This document shows positions 1-8,367 of a DNA stretch of 28,574 bases, piece after piece. Numbering within the stretch: position 1 is the stretch's first letter; every line of letters begins with the position of its first letter. The position numbers and the translations under genes were made by a program. Origin of the DNA: a virus. Under the pieces are notes generated by a model, which saw only the letters and a program-made list of their open reading frames with translations, was not told where the DNA came from and did not search any database. The stretch is from IMG/VR virus record IMGVR_UViG_3300044846_004856, positions 1 to 28,574 of that record. The stretch is one strand, 5' to 3'.

Positions 1-622
1 GCTGGGCCACGCCACCGGCGGTGCCACCGAGCCCGACCGCCTTGGCGGCCTGTGGAGCCGACAGGAACTGACCCCGGTCGATCAAGGACTGGGTTTCGGC
101 GCCAGCCAACGCGGTCGCACCGCCTTTGATTGCCTCGCGGCTGATGGATTTCATTCCGGCGGCAGCCAAGGGGCCGCCGGGGACCATGCCGGTGCCGACG
201 TCGGCCATCAGTTCGCCCCACTGGAACTTGTAGTTGGGGTCGTCCGCCATCCGCGTGAGCTGGTTGCTCAAATTGGACAAACCAGATCCGATGCCGCCGC
301 CGATTACAGTGCCGACGCCGGGAGCAATCGCGGTGCCGATTGCCTGACCGGCGATTCCGCCGGTCGCGCTTACGGCCGTCTCCCGCATCGCGGTGCCGAG
401 GCCCGGAGCTTCGATCCGGGCTTGAGGCGCACCGCTGATGTCGTACCGCGTGGTCGCGGTCGGAATCGACGTGGGTGCCGGAGCCTTCTTCAGTCGATCG
501 ATCTCGCCAAGGAACATGCGGGCGTCCGACTCCGCCTGCTGACGGGCAGCCGGATCGGTGGCTTCGCGGGCGGCCTTGTCGGCCTTGAGGAACAAGTCCT
601 CGTATTCCTTGAGCTCGGGCAT
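1..622 (-). CDS. Partial internal-virion/ejection-type protein with glycine-zipper segment (C-terminus off the left edge)
   Basis: The frame opens at an ATG at 622-620 (MPELKEYEDL) and stays open to base 1, giving 207 residues of a longer protein. Residues 1-47 are charged and look helical (coiled-coil-like). Residues 86-116 are a Gly/Ala/Ile-rich hydrophobic stretch with repeated small-xxx-small spacing (GGIAGQAIGTAIAPGVG, then VIGGGIGSG), the pattern of glycine-zipper membrane segments. A second Gly/Ala-rich stretch follows at about 143-175. It is the third gene of a run after two Ala-rich proteins, 4 nt downstream of the preceding stop. In short-tailed phages the genes distal to the tail nozzle usually encode internal proteins ejected with the DNA, often ending in a large protein with membrane-inserting segments. 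Role is inferred from position and composition; a tape-measure or peptidoglycan-hydrolase domain could lie in the missing part. Confidence 0.6.
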   Translation of the reverse strand, partial: MPELKEYEDLFLKADKAAREATDPAARQQAESDARMFLGEIDRLKKAPAPTSIPTATTRYDISGAPQARIEAPGLGTAMRETAVSATGGIAGQAIGTAIAPGVGTVIGGGIGSGLSNLSNQLTRMADDPNYKFQWGELMADVGTGMVPGGPLAAAGMKSISREAIKGGATALAGAETQSLIDRGQFLSAPQAAKAVGLGGTAGGVAQ

Positions 623-626
623 GGGA

Positions 627-2138
627 TTAACGGTAGCGAGCCGCTGCGGCTTCCAGTTCCTGTTCGCGGGTCATCGTTCGGCCACCACCGGGCGTGCCGG
701 CGTATCCAGCAAGGTACTTCCGGTACTCGTCGATGGTCCGCTGCATGTTGGCGACCAACTCGCGACGAGCTTGCCGGACGTCTTCGATGTTCTTCCGAAG
801 TTGGGCCGGGCTTTGGGCCGTATCCAAAGACCCAAGTGCGGCCTCGAACTTCGCGCCTTCCGTGTCCGTCACGTTGCCGACCGCACCACCTGTGGGGGAG
901 TTGGCGCGCATCGTGGCCAATTCCTGAGTGAAGATGTTGGTACGAACTGGTTTCAGCGTCTCTTGCAGATCCGTCGCCGGAGTACCGCCGACGTTACGAA
1001 GCATTTGGCCCAAGAACCCAGCGGTGAATGCCGAGACCTGCTCCTCAGCCTCGTCCAGTTGCTTTTCGCCCTGCCGGACTTTGCTCTGCATTTCGCGGAG
1101 GGACGATTCCATCGCCGGCAGCTTCTTGTACCACTCCGACTTGATCTGGGAGATGTCCTGAGCCGTGGCTTTCTCGACCGCTGACTGGCCCAGCCAAGTT
1201 GCGTCGTTGACCGGGCGCACCGGGGCGGGAGTCGGGACTAGAGGCATGGCCGCGGTGGGCGCCGGGGCGGCAGGGGCGGGGGCCACCGGGGCCGCAGGAG
1301 CCGCGGGAGCGGCGGTAGGAGCGACGGCGGCGGGAGTACCGGTGGGTTGAGGCAGCAGCGTCGTCCGGGGCGCCATGCTGGGGCCGCCGGTCAGGGATCC
1401 GGTGCCAACCCCGGTGGCGAGGTTGAACGCGCCGATGTTGCGCGTGTCGGTGGCGACCAACTGCGTCCTGCCATTGGGGTCGGTGAGAACTTGATAGGAG
1501 ATGCCGGAAGCAACCGCCTTCGGTTCGAGCCCCAACTGGATCGCCGCAGCCCGACGAGAGAAATCCGTAGCGTTCGGATCTTCCAACGTCCGAATCGCGA
1601 TCTGCCTCGACCGGTCGGCCGGGCTCATGCTCTTCGACAAAATCAACTGACGCGCCAGCGTCGGCTCGGACATGATATCGGCAGTGACCTTCTCCGCGGC
1701 GAGTTTTGCGCGTTCAGTGTCCTGACGGCTGGGGACCATGCCCAGCTCGCCGGGAAGACCGGCGGTGAACAACTGGGCCTTGCCGCGACGAACCTCGGCT
1801 TCTGGCTGAAGCAGCCCCATCTCGTAAGGAGCCGCGGCCGTGAACAGCCGCGCCTTGGCGGCCCGCGCATCCGCTTCGGGCTCCACCACCCCCCGTTCCG
1901 CCAAAGCGCGGGCTCGGCGAAGCTCCGTCTCATCCCTCAGCGCCAACTGATCGGCAGTGGCCTTCTGGGCGGCAAGCTGAGTCGCGACCTGCGACGCCTG
2001 AACAGCCTGCATCGCCTCGTACGACCTCAGAGCGTCCACGACCGCGCCATAGATGTTCTTGGTGTCCACGACCCCGACGTTGCCCGGGATCTGCGGGGGA
2101 CGGTCGAACTGGGAAAGCTGAAATCCGGAGGTTTCCAT
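627..2138 (-). CDS. Ala-rich virion protein with Pro/Ala linker, probable internal/ejection protein
   Basis: A 503-aa protein not recognised by family. Residues 30-160 are Ala/Glu/Arg-rich and predicted helical. They contain a three-fold imperfect repeat with a 25-residue period: VEPEADARAAKARLFTAAAP (from 85), LQPEAEVRRGKAQLFTAGLP (from 110) and a decayed copy from 135. Residues 190-255 look globular, with beta strands. A low-complexity Pro/Ala linker occupies about 265-315. Residues 335-490 return to helical, coiled-coil-like sequence (EMQSKVRQGEKQLDEAEEQV). The long helices and flexible linker fit internal core or ejection proteins of short-tailed phages, as does the location between two Ala/Gly-rich proteins. 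No catalytic motif is seen. It starts 12 nt after the preceding stop, without a Shine-Dalgarno sequence. Real gene: high confidence; role: inference. Confidence 0.7.
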   Translation of the reverse strand: METSGFQLSQFDRPPQIPGNVGVVDTKNIYGAVVDALRSYEAMQAVQASQVATQLAAQKATADQLALRDETELRRARALAERGVVEPEADARAAKARLFTAAAPYEMGLLQPEAEVRRGKAQLFTAGLPGELGMVPSRQDTERAKLAAEKVTADIMSEPTLARQLILSKSMSPADRSRQIAIRTLEDPNATDFSRRAAAIQLGLEPKAVASGISYQVLTDPNGRTQLVATDTRNIGAFNLATGVGTGSLTGGPSMAPRTTLLPQPTGTPAAVAPTAAPAAPAAPVAPAPAAPAPTAAMPLVPTPAPVRPVNDATWLGQSAVEKATAQDISQIKSEWYKKLPAMESSLREMQSKVRQGEKQLDEAEEQVSAFTAGFLGQMLRNVGGTPATDLQETLKPVRTNIFTQELATMRANSPTGGAVGNVTDTEGAKFEAALGSLDTAQSPAQLRKNIEDVRQARRELVANMQRTIDEYRKYLAGYAGTPGGGRTMTREQELEAAAARYR

Positions 2139-2150
2139 GGCTGGAGAAGG

Positions 2151-3029
2151 TTAGCCCGTCGGCCGCATGCCAGTGAGACTGGTCGACGGGATGAAGCCAC
2201 CGGTCGGAGCGACGAACGACGGGATCGTGTAGTTAGTCAGACCCGTGGGCATGTCGAACGGGGTCGCGTTGGCCAGCGGGGTGTAGGTCTGGTTCAGGCC
2301 CATCCCAGCGCCGGAAGTAGTCGGGCTGGGCGAAAAGATGCCGCCGAGGCTTGTGACGAGACTCGGGATGGCGTTTGCGATCGCGGCACGCTCGGCTCCC
2401 TGAGCCGCGGCCAGACCCGCGCCGACTTGCCCCGCGCTCTGAGCGAGATTGGCGTTCACCCCAGCCTTGGCGGCGTTGAACTGGTTCATCGCCGCGTTCT
2501 GGCTCACGATGGCCGAGGCCAGCGCGCCCGGATCAAGCCCAGCGGGCTGGAGCGGGTTGACTTGCAGCAGTTGGTTGGCCTGACCAAGCCGCTGGGACCG
2601 CAGGGCCTCTGCCGTGGTGCCGATCTGGGCCGCGGTGAGCGGGCCGGCAGGGGCACCGCTCAGGGCGCCCATCGTGCGGCTGGCCCGGGCCACCTGATTG
2701 GCGACATCCGGAGCAAGCTGGCCGCCCAATGCCAGATCGTTGCGGACCCGCTCCGCGACCATCTGTCGGGTCGCAGCGACGTCGGGACGCAGTTCGCGCT
2801 CCAGCGCGAGCGACTGGGTGGCGTTGGTGATCGCCTGCTGGCGCGTCTGCTCCTTCAGGTTCTCGATGTTGATCGGCTCGTACCGAAGGTTGGCCGCGAT
2901 CTGACGCTGCTGGGCAAGCGCGTCCTTCTGGGCCGACGCGGCCTTGCGGCTGGCGGAGATGGAACTGGCGGCGCTGGCGGCGCTGGCGGCAGCAGTAACG
3001 CCCAGAGCGATTGAAGAGAAGGCGGCCAT
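2151..3029 (-). CDS. Internal virion protein-like, Ala-rich (T7 gp14-type position and N-terminus)
   Basis: A 292-aa protein starting MAAFSSIALGVTAAASAASA, a hydrophobic Ala/Ser-rich N-terminal segment. It is followed by a Gln/Ala-rich helical region (residues 28-130) and a Gly/Pro/Thr-rich C-terminal third. A short hydrophobic N-terminus followed by helical low-complexity sequence is typical of the small internal core/DNA-transfer proteins of short-tailed phages, such as the T7 gp14 type. Position supports this: it comes after the tail nozzle and collar genes and before two larger helical proteins. It is one of the few genes here with a clear ribosome binding site: AAGGAG at 3043-3038, 8 nt before the ATG, embedded in the end of the acetyltransferase gene, so translation of the two may be coupled. 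Assignment is by composition and context, not residue identity. Confidence 0.65.
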   Translation of the reverse strand: MAAFSSIALGVTAAASAASAASSISASRKAASAQKDALAQQRQIAANLRYEPINIENLKEQTRQQAITNATQSLALERELRPDVAATRQMVAERVRNDLALGGQLAPDVANQVARASRTMGALSGAPAGPLTAAQIGTTAEALRSQRLGQANQLLQVNPLQPAGLDPGALASAIVSQNAAMNQFNAAKAGVNANLAQSAGQVGAGLAAAQGAERAAIANAIPSLVTSLGGIFSPSPTTSGAGMGLNQTYTPLANATPFDMPTGLTNYTIPSFVAPTGGFIPSTSLTGMRPTG

Positions 3030-3031
3030 AG

Positions 3032-3499
3032 TTAGAGCTCCTTGAAATAGTGAGTTTCAACCACGCGGTAACCCCTCGACCGGTAAAGCCGGTTCAGGGC
3101 TTTGGGTGAAAGGTTTTCCAGATGAACCATCGAGACGCGTTTGATGCCGAAATCGGCGGCCCAGCTTTCAAACACGTCCAGCAATTTCAGGCCGTGGCCT
3201 CGATGCTCTTTTGATACGAACCAGAACAGTTCGTTCGCCACTAACTCGCCGTCGTTCGGGTCCGGAAATCGTATCGCGCCAAGGCCCCCAACCAATCGGT
3301 TGTCTTTCTCCAGACCAAACAGAACCCCCACGTCCATGTGGAGGAGGTTAGTCCAAGTCTTCACAAAAACGTCAGGAATGAACTTTCCGGGCAAAGCTCC
3401 CTCTTGTTGGAATTGCTGACCAAGCAACGCCAACTCGGGCAACCGTTCAGGCGGCACGACGACGACGTGAGTCTCAGCGACTGGAATTTCCGCGACCAT
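3032..3499 (-). CDS. GNAT-family N-acetyltransferase
   Basis: A 155-aa protein of normal length for a single GNAT domain, which transfers an acetyl group from acetyl-CoA to an amine. The acetyl-CoA pyrophosphate-binding motif A is visible at residues 97-107, KEHRGHGLKLL (R/Q-x-x-G-x-G/A pattern), preceded by the beta-4 strand ELFWFVS (90-96). Motif B lies near 129-145, where NLSPKALNRLYRSRGYR matches the usual alpha-4/beta-7 region ending in a G-Y/F pair. The substrate is unknown. Its TGATG junction with the collar-domain gene upstream and the ribosome site it provides for the internal-virion gene downstream place it firmly in the virion operon. It could modify a virion protein, a host target or an antibiotic-like amine; nothing in the sequence chooses between them. 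Confidence 0.85.
   Translation of the reverse strand: MVAEIPVAETHVVVVPPERLPELALLGQQFQQEGALPGKFIPDVFVKTWTNLLHMDVGVLFGLEKDNRLVGGLGAIRFPDPNDGELVANELFWFVSKEHRGHGLKLLDVFESWAADFGIKRVSMVHLENLSPKALNRLYRSRGYRVVETHYFKEL
3038..3043 (-). promoter_or_regulatory. Shine-Dalgarno AAGGAG for the gene starting at 3029
   Basis: On the minus strand AAGGAG sits 8 nt before the ATG at 3029 and lies within the last codons of the acetyltransferase gene. It stands out because most other starts in this block lack such a motif. Confidence 0.6.
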
Positions 3500-4200
3500 C
3501 AGGGATACCCGACGAAGACTTGGGCGGTGAGGCCGGTGACCGGGGTCAGCATGGCGTCGAGCATCTGGTTCGACAGCCCCTGCATGGTCACGACGGCGGC
3601 GCGGAGATCGTTCTGGCTGCCGCGGAGGTTCTCGGTGTTGGACGCGAGGTTCTGGGACTCCACCGGGTCGTAGCTGCCGGAGAACGGCAGCGAGCCGATC
3701 TGACCCGACGGAGGAGTCGTCCCGGGAACGGCAACGTCCGAGAAAGCGTTGGTCGAAGGCAGGTTGTTGAAGCCTTGCACGGGCGCCAGATCCGGCAGCG
3801 AGCCCCCGGTGCCGAACAGGGCGTTGAGGACGCCCTGCTGGTTGGCGCTGATGTTCGGGACATCGCTGATGGGGCGACCATCACAGTCGATCCACCCGGT
3901 CTGCGGGCTGTCTCCACCGTTAAACGTGTTCTTGATATCTCCCGGCTGGAACGGCGAGACCGGCATGTACTTGCCGACCGTGGTGTCCCAGAACTTGAAC
4001 ACGGCCTGAGTCGTGTTGAAGATCAGCGGGGTCGTGATCTGAGTGGGATCCGCGCTGACGATCTGGAAAAACGACACGTTCGCGTTGATCGACGCAGCGG
4101 TGAACTGCGTGATGATCGTGATCAACTGGTTGATGTCGGTGGCCCTGACGCCCACGGGCACCGGAACCGGAGTCAGAGTAATCGGGATGGTGGCGCTCAT
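3499..4200 (-). CDS. Tail-collar-domain fibre protein
   Basis: A 233-aa protein. Residues 86-140 match the phage tail-collar / microcystin-dependent-protein type domain: PGDIKNTF, then GWIDCDGRPISD with the hallmark GW-x-x-C-D-G core, then NALFGTGGSLPDL, equivalent to the usual FG-x-G-x-x-x-F-x-L-P-D-L. This domain caps short fibres or collar structures. Residues 20-75 look helical then beta-rich and may be the virion attachment part. Residues 165-215 are helical (NLASNTENLRGSQNDLRAAV), possibly a trimeric coiled coil. The start shares one base with the stop of the nozzle gene (TGATG), and its own stop likewise overlaps the acetyltransferase start, showing translational coupling. Likely a short tail fibre or collar component. 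Confidence 0.75.
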   Translation of the reverse strand: MSATIPITLTPVPVPVGVRATDINQLITIITQFTAASINANVSFFQIVSADPTQITTPLIFNTTQAVFKFWDTTVGKYMPVSPFQPGDIKNTFNGGDSPQTGWIDCDGRPISDVPNISANQQGVLNALFGTGGSLPDLAPVQGFNNLPSTNAFSDVAVPGTTPPSGQIGSLPFSGSYDPVESQNLASNTENLRGSQNDLRAAVVTMQGLSNQMLDAMLTPVTGLTAQVFVGYP

Positions 4201-6245
4201 CAGATCGTGGGAGCTTGGTAGTTGGACGACTCGTCGTATGCCGGTTGATAGGGGCTCAAGGCAAGTTGAACTGGCTGATCATACAGCGTGTAATCAGGAG
4301 TGACCCCATCAATATGCTCAGGGCACTCCACCGCGCTGACGATATTGAACCCTTCTTCGCTGACGCCCGTCGGGAACACCGCCCGGCCCTCGGTGTTGTC
4401 CGGTCGGGAGTCGACCGCGATGCGGTAGGCGACAATGGCGCCCCGCCCGGTCATCTTCAGGAGCAGGCTGAAAGCGTGATCGGTGCCATCTTCGTACTCG
4501 GATTCCACTCCGGCGGACGAACAGGTGTCGTTCACGCCGCGCACGTCCTGAGAAATCACCGTCCGCATCTGCGGCAGGAAGGCGTAGTTTTCGGTGTTGT
4601 TAACAACTTCTGAAAAACCCGGCACCGGGGCCAGAATTGAACCCGGAGTGGACGTGATCGTGGTGTTGAGGAGCTCGTGATAGACCCCGCGCATCCCGCG
4701 CCAGTAGCCGACAAGGCCCAGATTGCCCACGACCTGATCCACGATCAGGCGGAAATGGCGGAAATTGGCGTACTCGAAGACCGAATTCTGCACCCGGTCG
4801 AGCCGGGTCTCCACCATCCACGGAATCCGCTGCCCGTTGTCCGCCCGATTGGATTGGAACCCTTCCCAGATGCGGATGACCCCATCATCGTCCATCGACA
4901 GGGCGTAGGTGTGCTCGGCCGACAACTGGATGCTGGCCCATTCGACCGGGCGGATGCCCGTCCAGATGCCCTGCCAACCGGAAGTGCCCGCGCTAGTCGT
5001 CTGGCGGTCCAGAACTTGGGTGTGCCGGCAGTAACAACGTCCGTTGGTGACCGCTCCGACCGGCATCGACCAGAAAACATAGCTGCTCCGAACCCCGGCG
5101 CAGGTCAGGTCGCCGTACGGATTGTTGGGGGGAGTCACCAGCCGCTTGGAGTAGGCCATCTCCTGATCGATGATCGGGAGATTCTGGGTGGAGTTGACCG
5201 TGTTGACCGAGTCGAAGACCACGAGCCCCGCCAACGAGCGCCAGTAGAGCAGGCCGCGATGAACGATCATGCTCTTGCCGGCCACGCATCCGACCCCGCT
5301 GAAGATCTTGGTCATCCACCCGGGGGTGTTGGCCCAGCCGGCGGCATAGCTCGACGGGATGCGGGCCCGGACGCCGCTGAACAGCGTCCAAGTCGTCATG
5401 CGGGTGCAAACGACGACCGCGGACTGATTATTGCCGGAGGTGCCGCGGTCGATGGCGCCGGTGACTTCCTCCGGGAACACCATGACCTGAAAGCTGTTCA
5501 GGTTCAGTTCCTCGGTGAAGTGAGTCGGATCGCCGAGATCGGAAGCGAATCCCAATCGGCCGTTGAAGACGAACAGGCGGTCGCCGCTCCAAGCGCACCA
5601 GAGGCCGATGCGGGTCTCGTTGTAACCGGTGTCGTAGAGCGTGTTGCCCTGCGGGTCGGTGGAGATGCGCTTCTGGGGATTGGCGTGACGGCCGGTGAGC
5701 CCGTCCCAGATGCCGGCCCGGTTCAACCCGTCCTGAATGATCAGGAGGTTCTTCGGGACGATGTTGTTCACGTACTGACCAGAGACGATCGTGTTGGTCT
5801 GGGTACACGGGGTCCCGGTCATCTGGTCGGCGTACGGGCAAAACTGAAGATCCGGAATCTGCTGGGCCGGCTGGAGCGATCCGTCCGGATTCAGCACGCA
5901 GAACCAGACCGTGCCGCTGATGGCGAAGACGAGCTGCGGAGCCGCGTTCGATGGGGTGAAGTCCACCATCATCTGCGGATGAAGCACGGGGCGCCCCGCC
6001 GAATTCCACCACTGGTAGAACTGGGTCGTCTGGTCAGTGATGTCGAAGGTGAGCCGGGTCTTGAAGCCCGGCCGCGTCTGAAGAAACGCGCCTTGGGTCA
6101 CGGCGTTCTCCAGCCAGCGCACCTGAGTCTGGCGGACCGCCAGCGGGTGCGAGAAGCTGTCGACGCCTTCGGGAAAACCGGAAAAGCGGGCACCATCGAG
6201 GCCGCCCTCGATCATTATTCTGCCGGCTGTGACCTTCTCCGACAT
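4200..6245 (-). CDS. Probable tail nozzle / tail tubular protein B-like
   Basis: A 681-aa, mainly beta-rich protein with many aromatic and Asp/Asn residues and few long helices. Near the N-terminus it has QGAFLQTRPGFKTRL (about residues 51-65); the R-P-G element with surrounding strands is characteristic of T7 gp12-type nozzle proteins and related phage stabilisation proteins. Blocks such as NLLIIQDGLNRAGIWDG, WCAWSGDRLFVFNGRLGFAS and GDPTHFTEELN read like beta-propeller blades in which a value is computed or displayed per blade, again typical of this family. Position directly after a 327-aa adaptor candidate mirrors the adaptor-nozzle order of short-tailed phages. Remote similarity only, so the family name is tentative; a large structural tail protein is near certain. 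Confidence 0.65.
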   Translation of the reverse strand: MSEKVTAGRIMIEGGLDGARFSGFPEGVDSFSHPLAVRQTQVRWLENAVTQGAFLQTRPGFKTRLTFDITDQTTQFYQWWNSAGRPVLHPQMMVDFTPSNAAPQLVFAISGTVWFCVLNPDGSLQPAQQIPDLQFCPYADQMTGTPCTQTNTIVSGQYVNNIVPKNLLIIQDGLNRAGIWDGLTGRHANPQKRISTDPQGNTLYDTGYNETRIGLWCAWSGDRLFVFNGRLGFASDLGDPTHFTEELNLNSFQVMVFPEEVTGAIDRGTSGNNQSAVVVCTRMTTWTLFSGVRARIPSSYAAGWANTPGWMTKIFSGVGCVAGKSMIVHRGLLYWRSLAGLVVFDSVNTVNSTQNLPIIDQEMAYSKRLVTPPNNPYGDLTCAGVRSSYVFWSMPVGAVTNGRCYCRHTQVLDRQTTSAGTSGWQGIWTGIRPVEWASIQLSAEHTYALSMDDDGVIRIWEGFQSNRADNGQRIPWMVETRLDRVQNSVFEYANFRHFRLIVDQVVGNLGLVGYWRGMRGVYHELLNTTITSTPGSILAPVPGFSEVVNNTENYAFLPQMRTVISQDVRGVNDTCSSAGVESEYEDGTDHAFSLLLKMTGRGAIVAYRIAVDSRPDNTEGRAVFPTGVSEEGFNIVSAVECPEHIDGVTPDYTLYDQPVQLALSPYQPAYDESSNYQAPTI

Positions 6246-6248
6246 GGG

Positions 6249-7232
6249 TCAGCGGTAGTCGATGGTTCCGATGCCGAATGCGGGATCGACCTGCATGGGC
6301 ATCCAAGTGGACGCGTCCTTGATCGCCTGAACGTCGGTGAGGAGCTGCACCGCCTTCATCTCGTACCCTTCCGCCAGCTCCAGATTGTTGGTCTCGCGCA
6401 GGCGGATAGCTTTAAGGAGATCCAACGTCGCCTGATACGAATCCAGCGGGATAAGGTCATAGTCGTTGACGAGCTCGATCGTCTTGCGGCGGTACTTGAT
6501 CCGCACCCACTCGCAGGTGCAGGAGACCTTCATCCGCTTGAAGATCGGATTGGTCTCGTGGGGGGCGTAGTATCCGAGCGTGACCGCCTGCGAAAGCTGT
6601 TCCGGCTTGAACCCGATCAGCTTGATGTAGCCGCGGGTGACGGGCTTGGTGACCTGAGTGATCTTCTTGAAGTAGGTGACGCCCGGATCGGTCGAGGCAA
6701 AGTTCGCCAAGATGGGGACGCGCACGCCCGGGCTGGACGGACCGCTCACGGGGATCGTCAGCGCCATCTTCTGGTTGTACTGCGAATCGATCGTCTCGCC
6801 CTGCACGATGAGCTCCAGCGAGCCGTTGCCGTCGATCGGGTCCTCGCAGATCGCCGCGACCAAGCTCCAGTCCTTCAGGTCCTGAAACGTGGGGCTCCAC
6901 ATCTTGTCGTCCCAGTAGACGCCGCACGCGCCACCGCACGCGGAGTTGGACCCCAGCCCGTTGATGTGGAACTCGTACCAGCTCGACCGGCCCAGCGCCG
7001 GACGGCCGCCGACGTTGGCGGCCAGCACGGTCTCGACGAAGTCCGGCAGCGTGATGCACCCGCTGTTGTTGGAGCAGATGTCCACGATCCCGACGTACGG
7101 GTCCCAGTTCGCCCGATAGGCGGCGATCTCGATCGCCCGCGTGATGTAGTCGATGATCTTGGCGCGATCGGAGATGCCAAGAAGGTCGTTCGACTTGGAC
7201 GCGTTGATGACCCTGCCGAGCGTGACCTGCAT
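6249..7232 (-). CDS. Structural protein, possible tail adaptor (tail tubular protein A position)
   Basis: A 327-aa protein. The N-terminal region (16-43) is a helix, ISDRAKIIDYITRAIEIAAY, like the first helix of head-tail adaptors. It is followed by a beta-rich part with FVETVLAANVGGRPALGRSS (62-81) and WYEFHINGLGS. The middle (140-230) is all beta. Residues 265-300 are helical again (LDLLKAIRLRETNNLELAEGY), as in gp11-type adaptors, where C-terminal helices dock on the portal. Cys pairs occur near 53/58, 98/102 and 238/240. It lies immediately upstream of the nozzle candidate, the usual place for tail tubular protein A, but it is longer than T7 gp11. GAGGAGA 8 nt before the start acts as ribosome site. 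The adaptor role is an inference from order and fold hints. Confidence 0.5.
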   Translation of the reverse strand: MQVTLGRVINASKSNDLLGISDRAKIIDYITRAIEIAAYRANWDPYVGIVDICSNNSGCITLPDFVETVLAANVGGRPALGRSSWYEFHINGLGSNSACGGACGVYWDDKMWSPTFQDLKDWSLVAAICEDPIDGNGSLELIVQGETIDSQYNQKMALTIPVSGPSSPGVRVPILANFASTDPGVTYFKKITQVTKPVTRGYIKLIGFKPEQLSQAVTLGYYAPHETNPIFKRMKVSCTCEWVRIKYRRKTIELVNDYDLIPLDSYQATLDLLKAIRLRETNNLELAEGYEMKAVQLLTDVQAIKDASTWMPMQVDPAFGIGTIDYR

Positions 7233-7235
7233 GGC

Positions 7236-7667
7236 TTATTTCTCCTCGTCTTCGTCCTCTTCGACCATGGCGTCGGCGAGGGACTCGGCTTCCTCGGTCT
7301 CCTCCTCCATCTCCTCGTCCTCATCCTCGACCTCGTCGGTCTCGATGAGCCCGCGGTCCTTGGCCATGGACTTGAGAGCGTCGCCGATGTCGCCCATCTC
7401 CTCGTCGCTGCCCTTCTCGGGCAAACGGATCTCGTGAATCTCCAGCTCGGCGGAGGTCATGTCCTCGCCGTCGCGGTCGCCCATAGTCAGGCTCCGGCGC
7501 TTGAAATGGATCAGCGCGTAGCCCTCGCGGGGAAGACCCTCCAGCCCGCTCGCCCCGCTGACGAAAAGGGTCGGGTAGATCTTCCGCTGCTTCTTGCCCT
7601 TGGTGGACATCTCCACTTCGGGCATCGCGATCTCAAGGTCGATGGATACGGGAAAGTCGGCGTGCAT
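7236..7667 (-). CDS. Small acidic-tailed phage protein of unknown function
   Basis: A 143-aa protein. Residues 8-82 look like a small beta domain (IDLEIAMPEVEMS, YPTLFVSGASGLEGLP, YALIHFKRRSLTM, AELEIHEIRL). Residues 105-143 are an extremely acidic tail (DEVEDEDEEMEEETEE and VEEDEDEEK) with almost no basic residues. Such tails occur in DNA-mimicking proteins, assembly chaperones and capsid-associated factors, but no family is recognised. It sits between a collagen-like fibre gene and the tail adaptor candidate, 3 nt from each neighbour, so it is part of the structural operon. A chaperone or assembly role is possible but not shown. Confidence 0.7.
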   Translation of the reverse strand: MHADFPVSIDLEIAMPEVEMSTKGKKQRKIYPTLFVSGASGLEGLPREGYALIHFKRRSLTMGDRDGEDMTSAELEIHEIRLPEKGSDEEMGDIGDALKSMAKDRGLIETDEVEDEDEEMEEETEEAESLADAMVEEDEDEEK

Positions 7668-7670
7668 GGC

Positions 7671-8366
7671 TTAGAGGATAAACCCGGGCGAAGTGATGGT
7701 GTTGGTGGGCAGGGGGAAGGCGACGAGCTGGGCGCCGAGCAGGTAAAACTGGCTGGAGCACGTCAGGCGCAGACTCTGGCCGTTCGTGACGGTCGTGACG
7801 AACCAGAAATCGTAGGATTGAGCGGTCCCGTACTGATAACCGCTCGCCTCGGTCTTGAGTCGGCCCCACTTGAAGGTCTGACGGAGCGTGGTGCCGTCCA
7901 TGAAGTCGACCGACCCGTTCAGGTTGTTGGGGCCGACCGCGCCGGCGTTCCAGCCGATGATCATCTTCAGACTGAAGAGGTAATTCCCACTGGAGAAATT
8001 GACCGTGCCGAAGTCGAGCACTCGGCTGCCTTGCAAGGCAGCGATGTCCGCGGTGGCGGAAGTGGGATTCCAGTAGGCTCCCGTGAACAGGGCGATCGGG
8101 GGACCGCTCACGCCCGCGGCTCCGGTTGCACCCGTGGCGCCGTTCGCGCCGATCGGGCCCGGGACGCCTTGGGGGCCAGTGGCTCCGGTCGGACCGGTCA
8201 CCCCGAACCCAGCGGGACCGCTGGGGCCGGTGGCTCCGGTGGGGCCGACCGGACCGCCGACGATCGTGACGACCGGGACGGGCGGGGAGCACAGGTTGCC
8301 GGGCTGGTTGCAGTCATTGCAGCCGCATCCGCCGTTACAGTTGTTGTTACCGCATCCGCAGCTCAT
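7671..8366 (-). CDS. Cys-rich, collagen-like fibre protein with C-terminal beta domain
   Basis: A 231-aa protein with three parts. Residues 1-27 hold seven cysteines in [19 protein letters not shown] and the following few residues. Residues 38-90 are collagen-like Gly-X-Y triplets rich in GPT and GAT, with one Gly-Phe-Gly interruption at 53-55. Residues 93-231 are a beta-rich globular head with aromatic strands ([27 protein letters not shown]), probably a trimeric jelly roll. Collagen-like shafts in phages form trimeric fibres. The Cys cluster could bind metal or form disulphides that anchor the fibre. GGAGG at 8380-8376, 9 nt before the ATG, is a plausible ribosome site. Architecture is clear; the receptor is unknown. 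Confidence 0.8.
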   Translation of the reverse strand: MSCGCGNNNCNGGCGCNDCNQPGNLCSPPVPVVTIVGGPVGPTGATGPSGPAGFGVTGPTGATGPQGVPGPIGANGATGATGAAGVSGPPIALFTGAYWNPTSATADIAALQGSRVLDFGTVNFSSGNYLFSLKMIIGWNAGAVGPNNLNGSVDFMDGTTLRQTFKWGRLKTEASGYQYGTAQSYDFWFVTTVTNGQSLRLTCSSQFYLLGAQLVAFPLPTNTITSPGFIL

Positions 8367-8367
8367 G

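Noticed and set aside
1347-3014. A 555-codon plus-strand open frame
   Set aside because: It is antisense to two minus-strand genes with a clean junction and ribosome site; the product is Arg/Gly-rich low complexity.
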